A stretch of 64,000 bases of DNA. Origin: Cohnella hashimotonis. GTDB lineage: Bacteria; Bacillota; Bacilli; Paenibacillales; Paenibacillaceae. A program made the translations under genes and the position numbers. The DNA lies in assembly GCF_030014955.1 (NCBI RefSeq), contig NZ_JAGRPV010000001.1:4216001-4280000 (forward strand), given 5' to 3'. Below the pieces are notes generated by a model, which made no database searches, had not been told where the DNA came from, and worked only from the letters and a program-made list of their open reading frames with translations. Of the stretch, positions 46,254 through 54,580 are shown one piece after another. Position 1 is the first letter of the stretch. The number at the start of each line of letters is the position of its first letter.

Positions 46254-47936
46254 ATGGCTTCCAAAATGCGCTCCGATATGATCAAAAAAGGCTTCGACCG
46301 CGCGCCCCACCGCAGCTTGCTGCGCGCCGCGGGCGTCAAGGAAGAAGACTTCGGCAAACCGTTCATCGCTGTCTGCAACTCGTACCTGGACATCGTGCCG
46401 GGCCACGTCCACCTGCAGGAATTCGGCAAAATCGTAAAAGAAGCGATCCGCGAAGCGGGCGGCGTCCCGTTCGAATTTAATACGATCGGCGTGGACGACG
46501 GCATCGCAATGGGCCACATCGGCATGCGCTACTCTCTCGCGAGCCGCGAGATCATCGCCGACTCCGTCGAAACGATGGTCAACGCCCACTGGTTCGACGG
46601 CATGGTCTGTATCCCGAACTGCGACAAGATCACGCCGGGGATGATGATGGCCGCGCTGCGCGTCAACATCCCGACGCTGTTCGTCAGCGGCGGACCGATG
46701 AAGGCCGGACGCACCAAGGACGGCCGCGCCATCTCCCTGACGTCCGTTTTCGAGGGCGTAGGCGCCTATATGACGGGCAAGATCGACGAGCAGAGCCTGA
46801 CCGAGCTCGAGCAGTTCGGCTGTCCGACCTGCGGCTCCTGCTCGGGCATGTTCACGGCGAACTCCATGAACTGCCTTGCCGAAGTGCTCGGTCTTGCGCT
46901 GCCGGGCAACGGCACGATCCTGGCCGTTGCGCCAGAGCGCCGCGATTTCGTCAGAAAGTCCGCCGCACAGCTGATGGAGCTCATCAAGAAGGACATCAAG
47001 CCGCGCGACATCGTGACGCTCGACTCGATCGACAATGCGTTCGCGCTTGATATGGCGATGGGCGGCTCGACCAACACCGTTCTCCATACGCTCGCGCTGG
47101 CACATGAGGCCGGCATCGAATACCCGATCGAGCGCATCAACGAAGTGGCCAAGCGTACCCCGTACTTGTCCAAGCTGGCGCCGGCCTCCGACCACCATAT
47201 CGAGGACCTGCACAACGCAGGCGGCGTGAGCGCCATCATCAACGAGCTGTTCAAAAAGGAAGGCACGCTGAAGGGCGACGTCATGACGGTGTCCGCCAAG
47301 ACGCTGCGAGAGAACGTGGAAGGCGCCGAGATCACGGATCACACCGTCATCCGTCCGATCGACGATCCGCATACGAAGGAAGGCGGCCTGTCCGTCATGT
47401 TCGGCAACCTCGCGCCGGGCGGCTCGATCATCAAGGTCGGCGCGGTTGACAAGTCGGTCGGCGGCTATCACCGCGGTCCGGCAATCTGCTTCGACTCGCA
47501 GGACGACGTGCTGCGCGGCCTGGCGGAGGGCAAGGTCAAGGAAGGCCACGTCGTCGTCATCCGCTACGAAGGTCCAAAGGGCGGCCCGGGCATGCCCGAG
47601 ATGCTCGCGCCGACGTCGCAGATCGTCGGCATGGGCCTCGGCACGAAGGTCGGCCTGATCACCGACGGCCGGTTCTCCGGCGCTTCCCGCGGCATCGCCA
47701 TCGGCCACATCTCGCCGGAAGCGGCGGAAGGCGGCCCGATCGCGTTCGTCGAGGACGGCGACATGATCGAGCTCGACATGAACAACCGGACGATCACCCT
47801 CGAGGTTAGCGACGAAGAGCTGGATCGCCGCCGCGCGAACTGGCCGGGCTTCGAGCCGAAGATCAAGCGCGGCTACCTGGCCCGCTACTCCGCGATGGTA
47901 ACCAACGCCAGCCGCGGCGGCGTCATGAAGATGTAA
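46254..47936 (+). CDS. ilvD: Dihydroxy-acid dehydratase
   Basis: Fe-S dehydratase of valine, isoleucine and pantothenate synthesis. 560 residues, nearly colinear with B. subtilis IlvD. Cluster cysteines are in [11 protein letters not shown] (Cys123) and [11 protein letters not shown] (Cys190-196); the C-terminal [11 protein letters not shown] carries the catalytic serine region. GGGGG precedes the ATG at 46254. It stands alone here, away from ilvBHC. Confidence 0.96.
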   Translation: MASKMRSDMIKKGFDRAPHRSLLRAAGVKEEDFGKPFIAVCNSYLDIVPGHVHLQEFGKIVKEAIREAGGVPFEFNTIGVDDGIAMGHIGMRYSLASREIIADSVETMVNAHWFDGMVCIPNCDKITPGMMMAALRVNIPTLFVSGGPMKAGRTKDGRAISLTSVFEGVGAYMTGKIDEQSLTELEQFGCPTCGSCSGMFTANSMNCLAEVLGLALPGNGTILAVAPERRDFVRKSAAQLMELIKKDIKPRDIVTLDSIDNAFALDMAMGGSTNTVLHTLALAHEAGIEYPIERINEVAKRTPYLSKLAPASDHHIEDLHNAGGVSAIINELFKKEGTLKGDVMTVSAKTLRENVEGAEITDHTVIRPIDDPHTKEGGLSVMFGNLAPGGSIIKVGAVDKSVGGYHRGPAICFDSQDDVLRGLAEGKVKEGHVVVIRYEGPKGGPGMPEMLAPTSQIVGMGLGTKVGLITDGRFSGASRGIAIGHISPEAAEGGPIAFVEDGDMIELDMNNRTITLEVSDEELDRRRANWPGFEPKIKRGYLARYSAMVTNASRGGVMKM

Positions 47937-47975
47937 CGACTTGTTGACTCGAATAAACCCGATCCACCCAAAGAA

Positions 47976-48005
47976 AGCGGGAGCCCTCGGCTCCCGCTTC
48001 TTTTT
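47976..48005 (+). terminator. Terminator after ilvD
   Basis: AGCGGGAGCC-CTC-GGCTCCCGCT, perfect 10-bp stem, then TCTTTTTC. Confidence 0.92.
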
Positions 48006-48006
48006 C

Positions 48007-48070
48007 GTATCGCCGTTTCGTATCGCCCCCCCCGTATCGCCCCTCCGTATCGTCCCTCCGTATCACCCCT
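48007..48070. repeat. Short tandem repeat of GTATCGCCCC type
   Basis: Five degenerate units of 12-14 bases (GTATCGCCGTTTC, GTATCGCCCCCCC, GTATCGCCCCTCC, GTATCGTCCCTCC, GTATCACCCCTTC) directly after the ilvD terminator. No coding or regulatory meaning seen. Confidence 0.8.
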
Positions 48071-48184
48071 TCGTTCCCTCTAGCGCTATTCGCCCTCCGT
48101 CATCGCCTGTATTTCAACCTCACCCATACGTTCCTCCCTTCCGCCGCATCCCTTATAGCATCACGATAAAGGCGGTGACGGCAT

Positions 48185-48886
48185 ATGCCCAAGATGAGCC
48201 GACGTATCCGACTGCAGCGTCCTTGCAAGTTCGTGCGGTCGGACAAGATTCAAAGCTCGGCTGTCGGCTGGAAGTCCGGCAACTGGAGCGGCTACGCCCA
48301 ATCCGGAAGCGCAGGCGCTTACAACCGCGTCTCCGCGTACTGGACAGTCCCTTTTGTTTTACCGTCTGCTCAGCCTGTTTACTCGTCCGCCTGGATCGGC
48401 ATCGACGGCTACAAAAACGGCAGCTTGATCCAGACCGGCACCGGACATGACTTCGCAAACGGCAACGCAAGCTATTATGCCTGGTGGGAGATCCTGCCTT
48501 CTGCAGAAACGGTCATCCCTTATCCCGTTCATCCCGGCGATCGCATGCATGCCGTCATCGCTAACCAAGGGCATGGCAAGTGGTCGATCTCGCTGCGCAA
48601 TTTAACGCGGGGATGGCGGTTTCGTACCGTCCAAACCTATAAAGGGCCGCGCACGTCCGCCGAATGGATTGTAGAAGCCCCGCAAGTCGGGAGCACGATC
48701 AGCAGCCTCGCAAGGCTGACTCCGGTGGTCTTCTCCTGCTGTCGCGTGAACGGACGCAATCCCTGCTTGAAGCTCGACCAGCGAGGTATCATGGTTCAAA
48801 ACAATCGGGTGGTGTCGATCCCTTCCCGTCCTAACCGGGCAGGCGACGCCTTTCTCGTAAGAGCCAGACGGTCGAAACAAAGTTAA
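48185..48886 (+). CDS. G1-family (eqolisin) glutamic peptidase
   Basis: Acid-type endopeptidase with a Gln/Glu dyad, first known from fungi. 233 residues. Family strands are plain: NWSGYAQSG (33-41), AYWTVPF (51-57), SSAWIGIDGY (67-76), LIQTGTG with candidate catalytic Gln83, YYAWWEILP, VHPGDRMHAVI, and SAEWIVEAP with candidate Glu160. No signal peptide: the N-terminus is short and basic (MPKMSRRIRLQR), so export is unclear. The ribosome site is weak (AAAGGCGG). Isolated between two repeat tracts, which could suggest acquisition; composition is somewhat less GC-rich. Confidence 0.85.
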   Translation: MPKMSRRIRLQRPCKFVRSDKIQSSAVGWKSGNWSGYAQSGSAGAYNRVSAYWTVPFVLPSAQPVYSSAWIGIDGYKNGSLIQTGTGHDFANGNASYYAWWEILPSAETVIPYPVHPGDRMHAVIANQGHGKWSISLRNLTRGWRFRTVQTYKGPRTSAEWIVEAPQVGSTISSLARLTPVVFSCCRVNGRNPCLKLDQRGIMVQNNRVVSIPSRPNRAGDAFLVRARRSKQS

Positions 48887-48929
48887 AATGAATGTAGGAA
48901 TGAGCAAACGGAACGCCGACAAGACAATA

Positions 48930-49303
48930 ACTTTGCAAATAGCGCTTTTTCGCCACCGTTGGCGGCGAGGAACGGCGATGTCATTGTCTATTTGCCACGG
49001 TAATCGGCGATATCCCTCCATTTGACGCTGTACAGCGTCTCTTCGCCAAGGATGGCGACGTGGCCCCTCCATGTGACGCCGTACAGCGCCTCTTCGCCTC
49101 CATCGGCGGCGTGGCACCCCCATGTGACGCTGTACAGCGTCTCTTTGCCTCCATCGGCGGCGTGGCACCCCCATGTGACGCTGTACAGCGTCTCTTCGCC
49201 TCCATCGGCGGCGTGGCACCCCCATGTGACGCTGTACAGCGTCTCTTCGCCTCCATCGGCGGCGTGGCACCCCCATGTGACGCTGTACAGCGTCTCTTCG
49301 CCA
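48930..49303. repeat. 51-bp minisatellite with palindromic units
   Basis: Units of 51 bp begin at 49023, 49074, 49125, 49176, 49227 and 49278 (last one partial, 25 bp). The units at 49125-49277 are nearly identical. Two decayed units precede them (about 48930-48980 and 48981-49022). Each unit contains the perfect 16-bp palindrome GACGCTGTACAGCGTC and a CGCC-TCCATC-GGCG hairpin. As 51 is a multiple of three, open frames appear on both strands with 17-residue repeats; none has a convincing start or ribosome site. I see no gene in 48887-49742; beyond 49303 there is only a GCTGCCC-GCTCA-GGGCAGC-type hairpin near 49465 and the terminator at 49634. Confidence 0.9.
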
Positions 49304-49633
49304 CTGTTAGCGCAGTTGTTCGCCTTGGGGCTGTAAGAATAGAGCAGATCCTGAAAAAAAAAAGAGATCGGCCAGGCAAAAGCATCCCCATTACGAAAAC
49401 CAAACGACGATGGAGAATGACGACGAGATCCGTACGCGCTTTGACCGAGCGCAGACTGTGAAGGCTGCCCGCTCAGGGCAGCATTTATCAAAGCGAAGGA
49501 AACCTTGATAGATCCATAACCCAGATGTACTGGCGGAAAATGACTGCGATGCGGGCACGATTGCGATGCGAGGACGGACATGAACTGCCCGTTTGGCGCA
49601 TGATCGAGCCGGGGAGCCATAGACCAAAACGCA

Positions 49634-49672
49634 AACAGGACGAAGCAGGAAATTTTTCCGCTTCGTCCTGTT
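49634..49672 (-). terminator. Terminator downstream of the deacetylase gene
   Basis: AACAGGACGAAGC pairs perfectly with GCTTCGTCCTGTT around 13 bases. The T-run on the plus side is clearer (TTTT); on the minus strand the exit is TGCG. Probably stops both directions. Confidence 0.65.
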
Positions 49673-49742
49673 TTGCTAGTTCGACATCGTTTCAGCCACT
49701 ACCAAACCCATTAGTTGCCCCGATCGTCGGTGACAATTTCTG

Positions 49743-51236
49743 TTACGCCCGATCGCCCGTTCCTTCGCTGCCAGGCCGAGAATTCGCATCTTCGTAGCCC
49801 GCAGCCCCGACGGCCGCCATGCCCTGCTCGATCTCTGCCTTCGAAGCGCGTTCTCTGGCAGGCGAATAGCTCCCTTTTTCCCATTGCATGAGCTTCATTC
49901 GCGGCATAATGAGCATCCTCGGCTCCATCCGTTCGCCGTGCGCCTTGACTCGCGTCCGGCCCTGCGGGTGAATAATGGCGGTCAACATGCGCAAATAACG
50001 ATTTGTAAACCATGCAAACACGCCTTTCTGAAGCGCGAACGTCTCGAAGCCCAAGCCCTCGGAGCCCCGGTTGATCATCGAGATGCCGTACAGCGCCTTG
50101 ACGTTGTCGCCGCCTGGGATCGTACGCAGCTCCTTAGCAGCGGCAGGAAGCGTCTTCTTGACGCTTTGGATGACCCGGATGGCGATCTGCATCTCCGAAC
50201 GGGAGCTCATGCCGATATCGAGCATCATTTTGTTGACGAAGTGCAGCTCCATCACGCGGTCGCCCTTGGCGATCCTTCCGCCGTCCTCTAGCGTGAGCGT
50301 CGGTCCGCCGTACCTGATAATCCGGTAATGGAACGACTTGCCGTCACCGATCGGCCGCAGACGGAACAGCCAGCCAAAAACGTCCTCCCACAGCATCCAG
50401 GCAGCGACCAGTACCCGCTTGAACGGTCCTGGCTTATGCGCCTCGGCCGATTGAGCAGAACCGCTCGAGACGATGCCTTCCGCCGGTGCGGCGTTCCATC
50501 CGCGGGATCCGGCTTTGGCGCGCTCCTTGTTCAGCTCGGTCGTCCGCATCAGCTCGCCGATGCCGACAAACCGCAAGCCCTCGCGCTTGCCGTCCTCGAG
50601 GATGCGGCCGACGGCTTCGATCGTGTTGGCCGGAGCGTCCGGATCTGCGCCGAACGTGTCGCCGCAATCATGAAGCAGCAGCACCGCGCCCGGCTGCAGC
50701 TTGCGTCTGATCTTTCCGTAAAGCCGCTCCGCGCCCACCTTCAGCTTCCAGTCGCCGAACAGCGCGGTCCACAGCACGATCTGCGGCTTGCCTCGTCCGA
50801 TAAAGTCGAAGACGTTGACGATGCCCCAAGGCGGCCGATAATATCTTGGACGCATTCCCGTGATGTGCTCGACGATGTCCCCGGTTCGTACGACATGCCG
50901 TCTGACGCTGACCGGCCCCATGATCCAGTTGCTCCGGTGAACGTAGTTGTGGATACCGATGTCGTGCCCTTCCTCGTGCATGCGCCGCACGATGTCCGGA
51001 TGCTTCTCCGCATGCGCGCCGACGACAAAAAAGGTCGCGTGCGCGCCATGCGCTTTGAGCAGGTCCAGCAGCCGCGGCGTGTATACCGGATGCGGCCCGT
51101 CGTCGAAGGTCAAAGCGATCTCGCGCTCGGCGACTCCCTTGGAGAAGACGCGGAATCCGAACATCCGGCTGATAAAGCCCGGCAAAAACGCGTAAAAAGT
51201 CCAAAAATAAAAGCCCCACCATAGGATGACGTCCAT
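49743..51236 (-). CDS. Polysaccharide deacetylase fused to a YkoP-like domain
   Basis: NodB-type deacetylase, likely acting on cell-wall or extracellular glycans. 497 residues. An N-terminal hydrophobic anchor (VILWWGFYFWTFYAFLPGF) is followed by NodB motifs: LTFDDGPHP (Asp pair), HNYVHRSNW (metal His), RPPWG, and LLLHDCG. After a low-complexity link (about 240-280) comes a second domain (KSFHYRIIRYGGPTLTLEDG, DRVMELHFVNKMMLDI) resembling B. subtilis YkoP, which is a separate protein there. The ATG at 51236 opens the anchor; the frame to 51302 adds nothing conserved. Confidence 0.87.
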   Translation of the reverse strand: MDVILWWGFYFWTFYAFLPGFISRMFGFRVFSKGVAEREIALTFDDGPHPVYTPRLLDLLKAHGAHATFFVVGAHAEKHPDIVRRMHEEGHDIGIHNYVHRSNWIMGPVSVRRHVVRTGDIVEHITGMRPRYYRPPWGIVNVFDFIGRGKPQIVLWTALFGDWKLKVGAERLYGKIRRKLQPGAVLLLHDCGDTFGADPDAPANTIEAVGRILEDGKREGLRFVGIGELMRTTELNKERAKAGSRGWNAAPAEGIVSSGSAQSAEAHKPGPFKRVLVAAWMLWEDVFGWLFRLRPIGDGKSFHYRIIRYGGPTLTLEDGGRIAKGDRVMELHFVNKMMLDIGMSSRSEMQIAIRVIQSVKKTLPAAAKELRTIPGGDNVKALYGISMINRGSEGLGFETFALQKGVFAWFTNRYLRMLTAIIHPQGRTRVKAHGERMEPRMLIMPRMKLMQWEKGSYSPARERASKAEIEQGMAAVGAAGYEDANSRPGSEGTGDRA

Positions 51237-51393
51237 GCCGTTTCCACCATCTTGCTTTCTGTTATAAATGTTGCTCGCGTTCAACTTCTTATATTTTAAC
51301 ATAGGTCGTACGAAAATTGACGATGCGTCGTATTTCTTTTTAAGGAGGCGCGCGTTCCCTTCAAGCGCTTTTAGATTTTGAGACGCCGTAGCC

Positions 51394-51421
51394 TTGTCCG
51401 CGTATTATCGGTTAATATATT
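51394..51421 (+). promoter_or_regulatory. Probable promoter of the AI-2E-family gene
   Basis: TTGTCC, 16 bases, TATATT, about 40 bases before the ATG at 51461. Confidence 0.45.
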
Positions 51422-51460
51422 ACCAATAGCATCTTCTAATCGGCAAAGGGGAAATACAAA

Positions 51461-52630
51461 ATGCTGTCGCTGTACCAAAAATACTGGAGAACCGCCTTCG
51501 ACATCGCTTTGATCGTTTTTACCGTATGGCTTATCATGTTCGCTTTTAGTTATTTGTATAAGATTGCTACGCCGGTATTCCTTTCCTTTCTCATTTTTTT
51601 ATGCATTGAGCCGCTCGCCCGCAGACTGAACAAGCTGGGCATCCGCAAGGCGATCTCATCCGGCATCAGCGTGCTGCTGTTCACGGCCGTGCTGCTCGGC
51701 GCGCTCGCCGGCATCGGCTTCATGTTTTACCACCAAACCTCTGAGCTCGTCGAAAAGCTGCCCAAATACCAGACCCAGGTAGAAGCCCAGATTCGCTCCA
51801 TCACGGCCGAAATTCAGCAGCGCTCGGACAGCCTGCCTGACGGTCTCGCGGACAAGCTGCAGGGCGCCGCCGAAAATATCGTCAAGTTCGGCACCAAGCT
51901 GGCGACGAACCTGTTCAACGGCACCGTCGGATTCGTGAGCTCCTTTTCCTCGTTCGTGCTGAATTTCTCGATCGCCCTGATCCTGGCCTACTTCTTAAGC
52001 GTCGAGATCGATATGTGGAAACGGCTGGCCGGTCAACGCTCGCCGAAGACGCTGAAGACCGCGTTCACTTTTTTGCGCGAAAATGTATTCAGGGGCATCG
52101 GGGCTTACCTTAAGTCCCAGCTCAAGTTGATCAGCATTACGTTCCTCGTCATCCTGATCGCCCTGCTCGCGCTCCAGGTGAACAACGCGCTGACGATCGC
52201 ACTCCTCGCGGCTTTCTTCGACGTATTGCCGCTGCTCGGCGTCAGCACCTTGTTTATCCCGTGGATCTTATATCTTTTTATCGTCGGACAAACGGGCCTC
52301 GCCATCTGGCTCACCGCGCTGCTGCTCGTCGTGACGCTCACCCGCCAGTTCCTGGAGCCGCGCATTACGGGGCAGACCGTCGGCGTCTCCGCCTTTACGA
52401 TGCTGGCATTCATGATGGTATCGCTGTCCTTCTTCGGCTTCGCAGGCCTCATCCTGGCGCCGATCCTGATGATTCTGCTCAAGGCGCTGTACGACCAGGG
52501 CTACTTCCACAGATGGATTCGCTGGCCCAAGGAAGAGTTTATCGTCTCGCCGTTTCATCCTTCTGCGTCCGGGACGACCGTTCCTGGAGCTCCGCTTCCG
52601 CCCGATCCATCAGACGAAGCGCGTCCATAA
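51461..52630 (+). CDS. AI-2E-family transporter (UPF0118)
   Basis: Polytopic membrane protein of a family including AI-2 exporters and ion antiporters; substrate unknown. 389 residues with about eight helices. The central soluble helical region QTSELVEKLPKYQTQVEAQIRS and the C-terminal block LEPRITGQTVGVSAFTML are family hallmarks. AAAGGGG precedes the ATG. Its last 92 bases overlap the 3' end of the opposite PBP gene. Confidence 0.88.
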   Translation: MLSLYQKYWRTAFDIALIVFTVWLIMFAFSYLYKIATPVFLSFLIFLCIEPLARRLNKLGIRKAISSGISVLLFTAVLLGALAGIGFMFYHQTSELVEKLPKYQTQVEAQIRSITAEIQQRSDSLPDGLADKLQGAAENIVKFGTKLATNLFNGTVGFVSSFSSFVLNFSIALILAYFLSVEIDMWKRLAGQRSPKTLKTAFTFLRENVFRGIGAYLKSQLKLISITFLVILIALLALQVNNALTIALLAAFFDVLPLLGVSTLFIPWILYLFIVGQTGLAIWLTALLLVVTLTRQFLEPRITGQTVGVSAFTMLAFMMVSLSFFGFAGLILAPILMILLKALYDQGYFHRWIRWPKEEFIVSPFHPSASGTTVPGAPLPPDPSDEARP

Positions 52631-54407
52631 TGTCGCCGAACACGGCCGGCGCCGCATTGCGGACGCCGGCCGTGCGATTTTCCAGCAGTACCGATACGGC
52701 GTAGCGAGGACGGCCTTTAGCCGGACCATAGCCTACGAACCATTGATCGTTCAGCGCCGGCCGCTTGCCGGCAAGCTCCGCCGTGCCGGACTTGCCTGCG
52801 AGCGGCCATTCGTTTGCCCCGAGCGCCTGCTCTGCGGTGCCTTCCGTGACAACGGCCCGCATCGCTTCGCGCAGGGCGGCCGCCGTAGCCGGCTTGATGC
52901 GCCCGAATTCGGAAGGCGCTCCCCGGGCCGGCATGTTCGCCAGCAGCCCGCCGTCGGCATATCGGATCTCCGTCGCGATCCGCGGCGCCTGCACGCGACC
53001 ACCGTGCAGCAAGGTTACGACCAGGTTGGCCGCCTGGAGCGGCGTCACTCTCACGTCGCGCTGGCCGATGCCCGTCCCTGTCCTTACGCCCCCGTCCTTC
53101 CCGGCTTCAGGCGTTGCGAATATCGCGCCCGGCTGCTCCTCCCCCAGCAGGCGCAGCGGCTTGCCGTCGACGAAAGATCCGATCTGCCATCCGATCTGCC
53201 GTCCGAGCCCCAGCTTGTCCGCCGTCTCCGCGAGCAGCGCCGGATCGAGCCGCTCGGCGAGCGCGGCGAACACGACGTTGCACGACTCGGCATACGCCTC
53301 CTTGACCGTCAGCACGCCATGACCGCCATGCAGCCAGCAGTTCAGGCCGTACCTGCCGTAGGATCCCGCGCAGCGGAATGTCTCGTCCAGCGTCGTGACG
53401 CCTGCCTCAAGCGCGGCAGCGAGCGTGACCGTCTTGAATACGGAACCAGGCGGCACCGCAATGAGCGCATGGTTCCGTTCGTCCGTGCCGGCGAAGCCGA
53501 TATGCGCCGGGTCGAAGGCCGGCAGCGAAACCATGCCGAGAATATCCGCATGTTCGACATCCAGCACGACGACAGCGCCTTCCTTGATGCCATGCTTCTT
53601 CAATGCCGCCTCGGCCGCGCGCTGCACGGCCAAATCGATCGTCGTTCGGACCTGAAGCGGATAATGCGGATTCGCCGGCCCCGAGATTCGCATCCCGATG
53701 CCGGCGAGCGGCCGCCGCGCGCCGTCGGTCGTCGCGACCGCGAAGGTACTGCCGATGCCCCGGATCAGCCTGTCCAGCGACAGCTCGAGGCCCGCCTCCC
53801 CGATCGGGTCGGTCGTTCTCGCCTTTCCCGCAGCCAGCTCCTTGCCGTACAGCTTCGTCAGACGCGCGGGATCCTGCGCCGTATAGCCGATCGCCTGCAG
53901 TGCCGGCCCGCGCCCCTGCTCCGCGCCGTAGCGGTCGACATAGGGCACCACGGCGACGCCGGTCAGCCCAAGCGCAACGATTCGCCGCTCCTGTGTCTCC
54001 GTCAGTGCGACGACCGTGCCCGTCTTCCCTTTCCATACGAGCGGCTCGCGAATGCCGTCCAGCCATGCGCCGATTTGATCGGCACTCTCCCCAAGCGTAT
54101 CCGCCAGCACCTGCAGCTGACCGTCGGAGCCGCGAGGCATACCGCCTGTCGGATAGGCCGCAAGCGCGCGAATCGTCCTGCCGGTCAGCGGGCGGCCGTC
54201 GCGGTCGACAAACTGTCCGCGGCCGCTGTCCAGCTCCAGCGGATCCGAATGCTGCCTGTAGGCTTGTTTCGCCAGACCTGCGGCCGCATTTTCGCTCCCG
54301 CCGCCGCCCCCAAGCTGCACCCACGCCAGCCTCGCCTCCATTACGCCAAAGACCGCGGCCAGCGCAATCATCAGTTTAAAAATCCGAGCAGGCACCGGTC
54401 CGTTCAA
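52539..54407 (-). CDS. Class B penicillin-binding protein (transpeptidase)
   Basis: Cross-links peptidoglycan. 622 residues. N-terminal anchor helix (about 10-31), a dimerisation region, then the transpeptidase with Ser322-x-x-Lys325 (PPGSVFKT), Ser375-Cys-Asn377 (ESCNVV) and Lys539-Ser-Gly541 (GKSGTAEL). No PASTA domain is present. The start is TTG at 54407 after AAGGGATGG; an ATG 7 bases upstream is out of frame. Related to SpoVD/PBP2-type proteins, but a sporulation role cannot be told. The 3' end overlaps the AI-2E gene tail to tail. Confidence 0.9.
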   Translation of the reverse strand: MNGPVPARIFKLMIALAAVFGVMEARLAWVQLGGGGGSENAAAGLAKQAYRQHSDPLELDSGRGQFVDRDGRPLTGRTIRALAAYPTGGMPRGSDGQLQVLADTLGESADQIGAWLDGIREPLVWKGKTGTVVALTETQERRIVALGLTGVAVVPYVDRYGAEQGRGPALQAIGYTAQDPARLTKLYGKELAAGKARTTDPIGEAGLELSLDRLIRGIGSTFAVATTDGARRPLAGIGMRISGPANPHYPLQVRTTIDLAVQRAAEAALKKHGIKEGAVVVLDVEHADILGMVSLPAFDPAHIGFAGTDERNHALIAVPPGSVFKTVTLAAALEAGVTTLDETFRCAGSYGRYGLNCWLHGGHGVLTVKEAYAESCNVVFAALAERLDPALLAETADKLGLGRQIGWQIGSFVDGKPLRLLGEEQPGAIFATPEAGKDGGVRTGTGIGQRDVRVTPLQAANLVVTLLHGGRVQAPRIATEIRYADGGLLANMPARGAPSEFGRIKPATAAALREAMRAVVTEGTAEQALGANEWPLAGKSGTAELAGKRPALNDQWFVGYGPAKGRPRYAVSVLLENRTAGVRNAAPAVFGDIMDALRLMDRAEAELQERSSRTQKDETARR

Positions 54408-54533
54408 CGGCCATCCCTTCCCTGTCTGCGAATTGTAACGCTGTTATTCCCATTGTTGCCCGGCCGTCCTTCGGATAACCTACCAACCAACAACCTGGCA
54501 GGACCCATAAAGGCTGTACATGCGCAAAAAAGA

Positions 54534-54561
54534 ATGCCGCCCCCATATACGGGAACGGCAT
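54534..54561 (-). terminator. Terminator of the chemoreceptor gene
   Basis: ATGCCG ... CGGCAT with a further CCC/GGG pairing inside; the minus strand continues TCTTTTTTG. It lies about 20 bases after the stop codon. Confidence 0.85.
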
Positions 54562-54580
54562 ACTGTGCAATTTATGAAAA

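Noticed and set aside
48930..49303. CRISPR array
   Set aside because: The units are contiguous with no variable spacers and no cas genes nearby.
48988..49620. 210-codon minus-strand frame and two plus-strand frames through the 51-bp array
   Set aside because: Period 51 keeps any frame open; both strands give repeats and none has a good start, so coding is unlikely.
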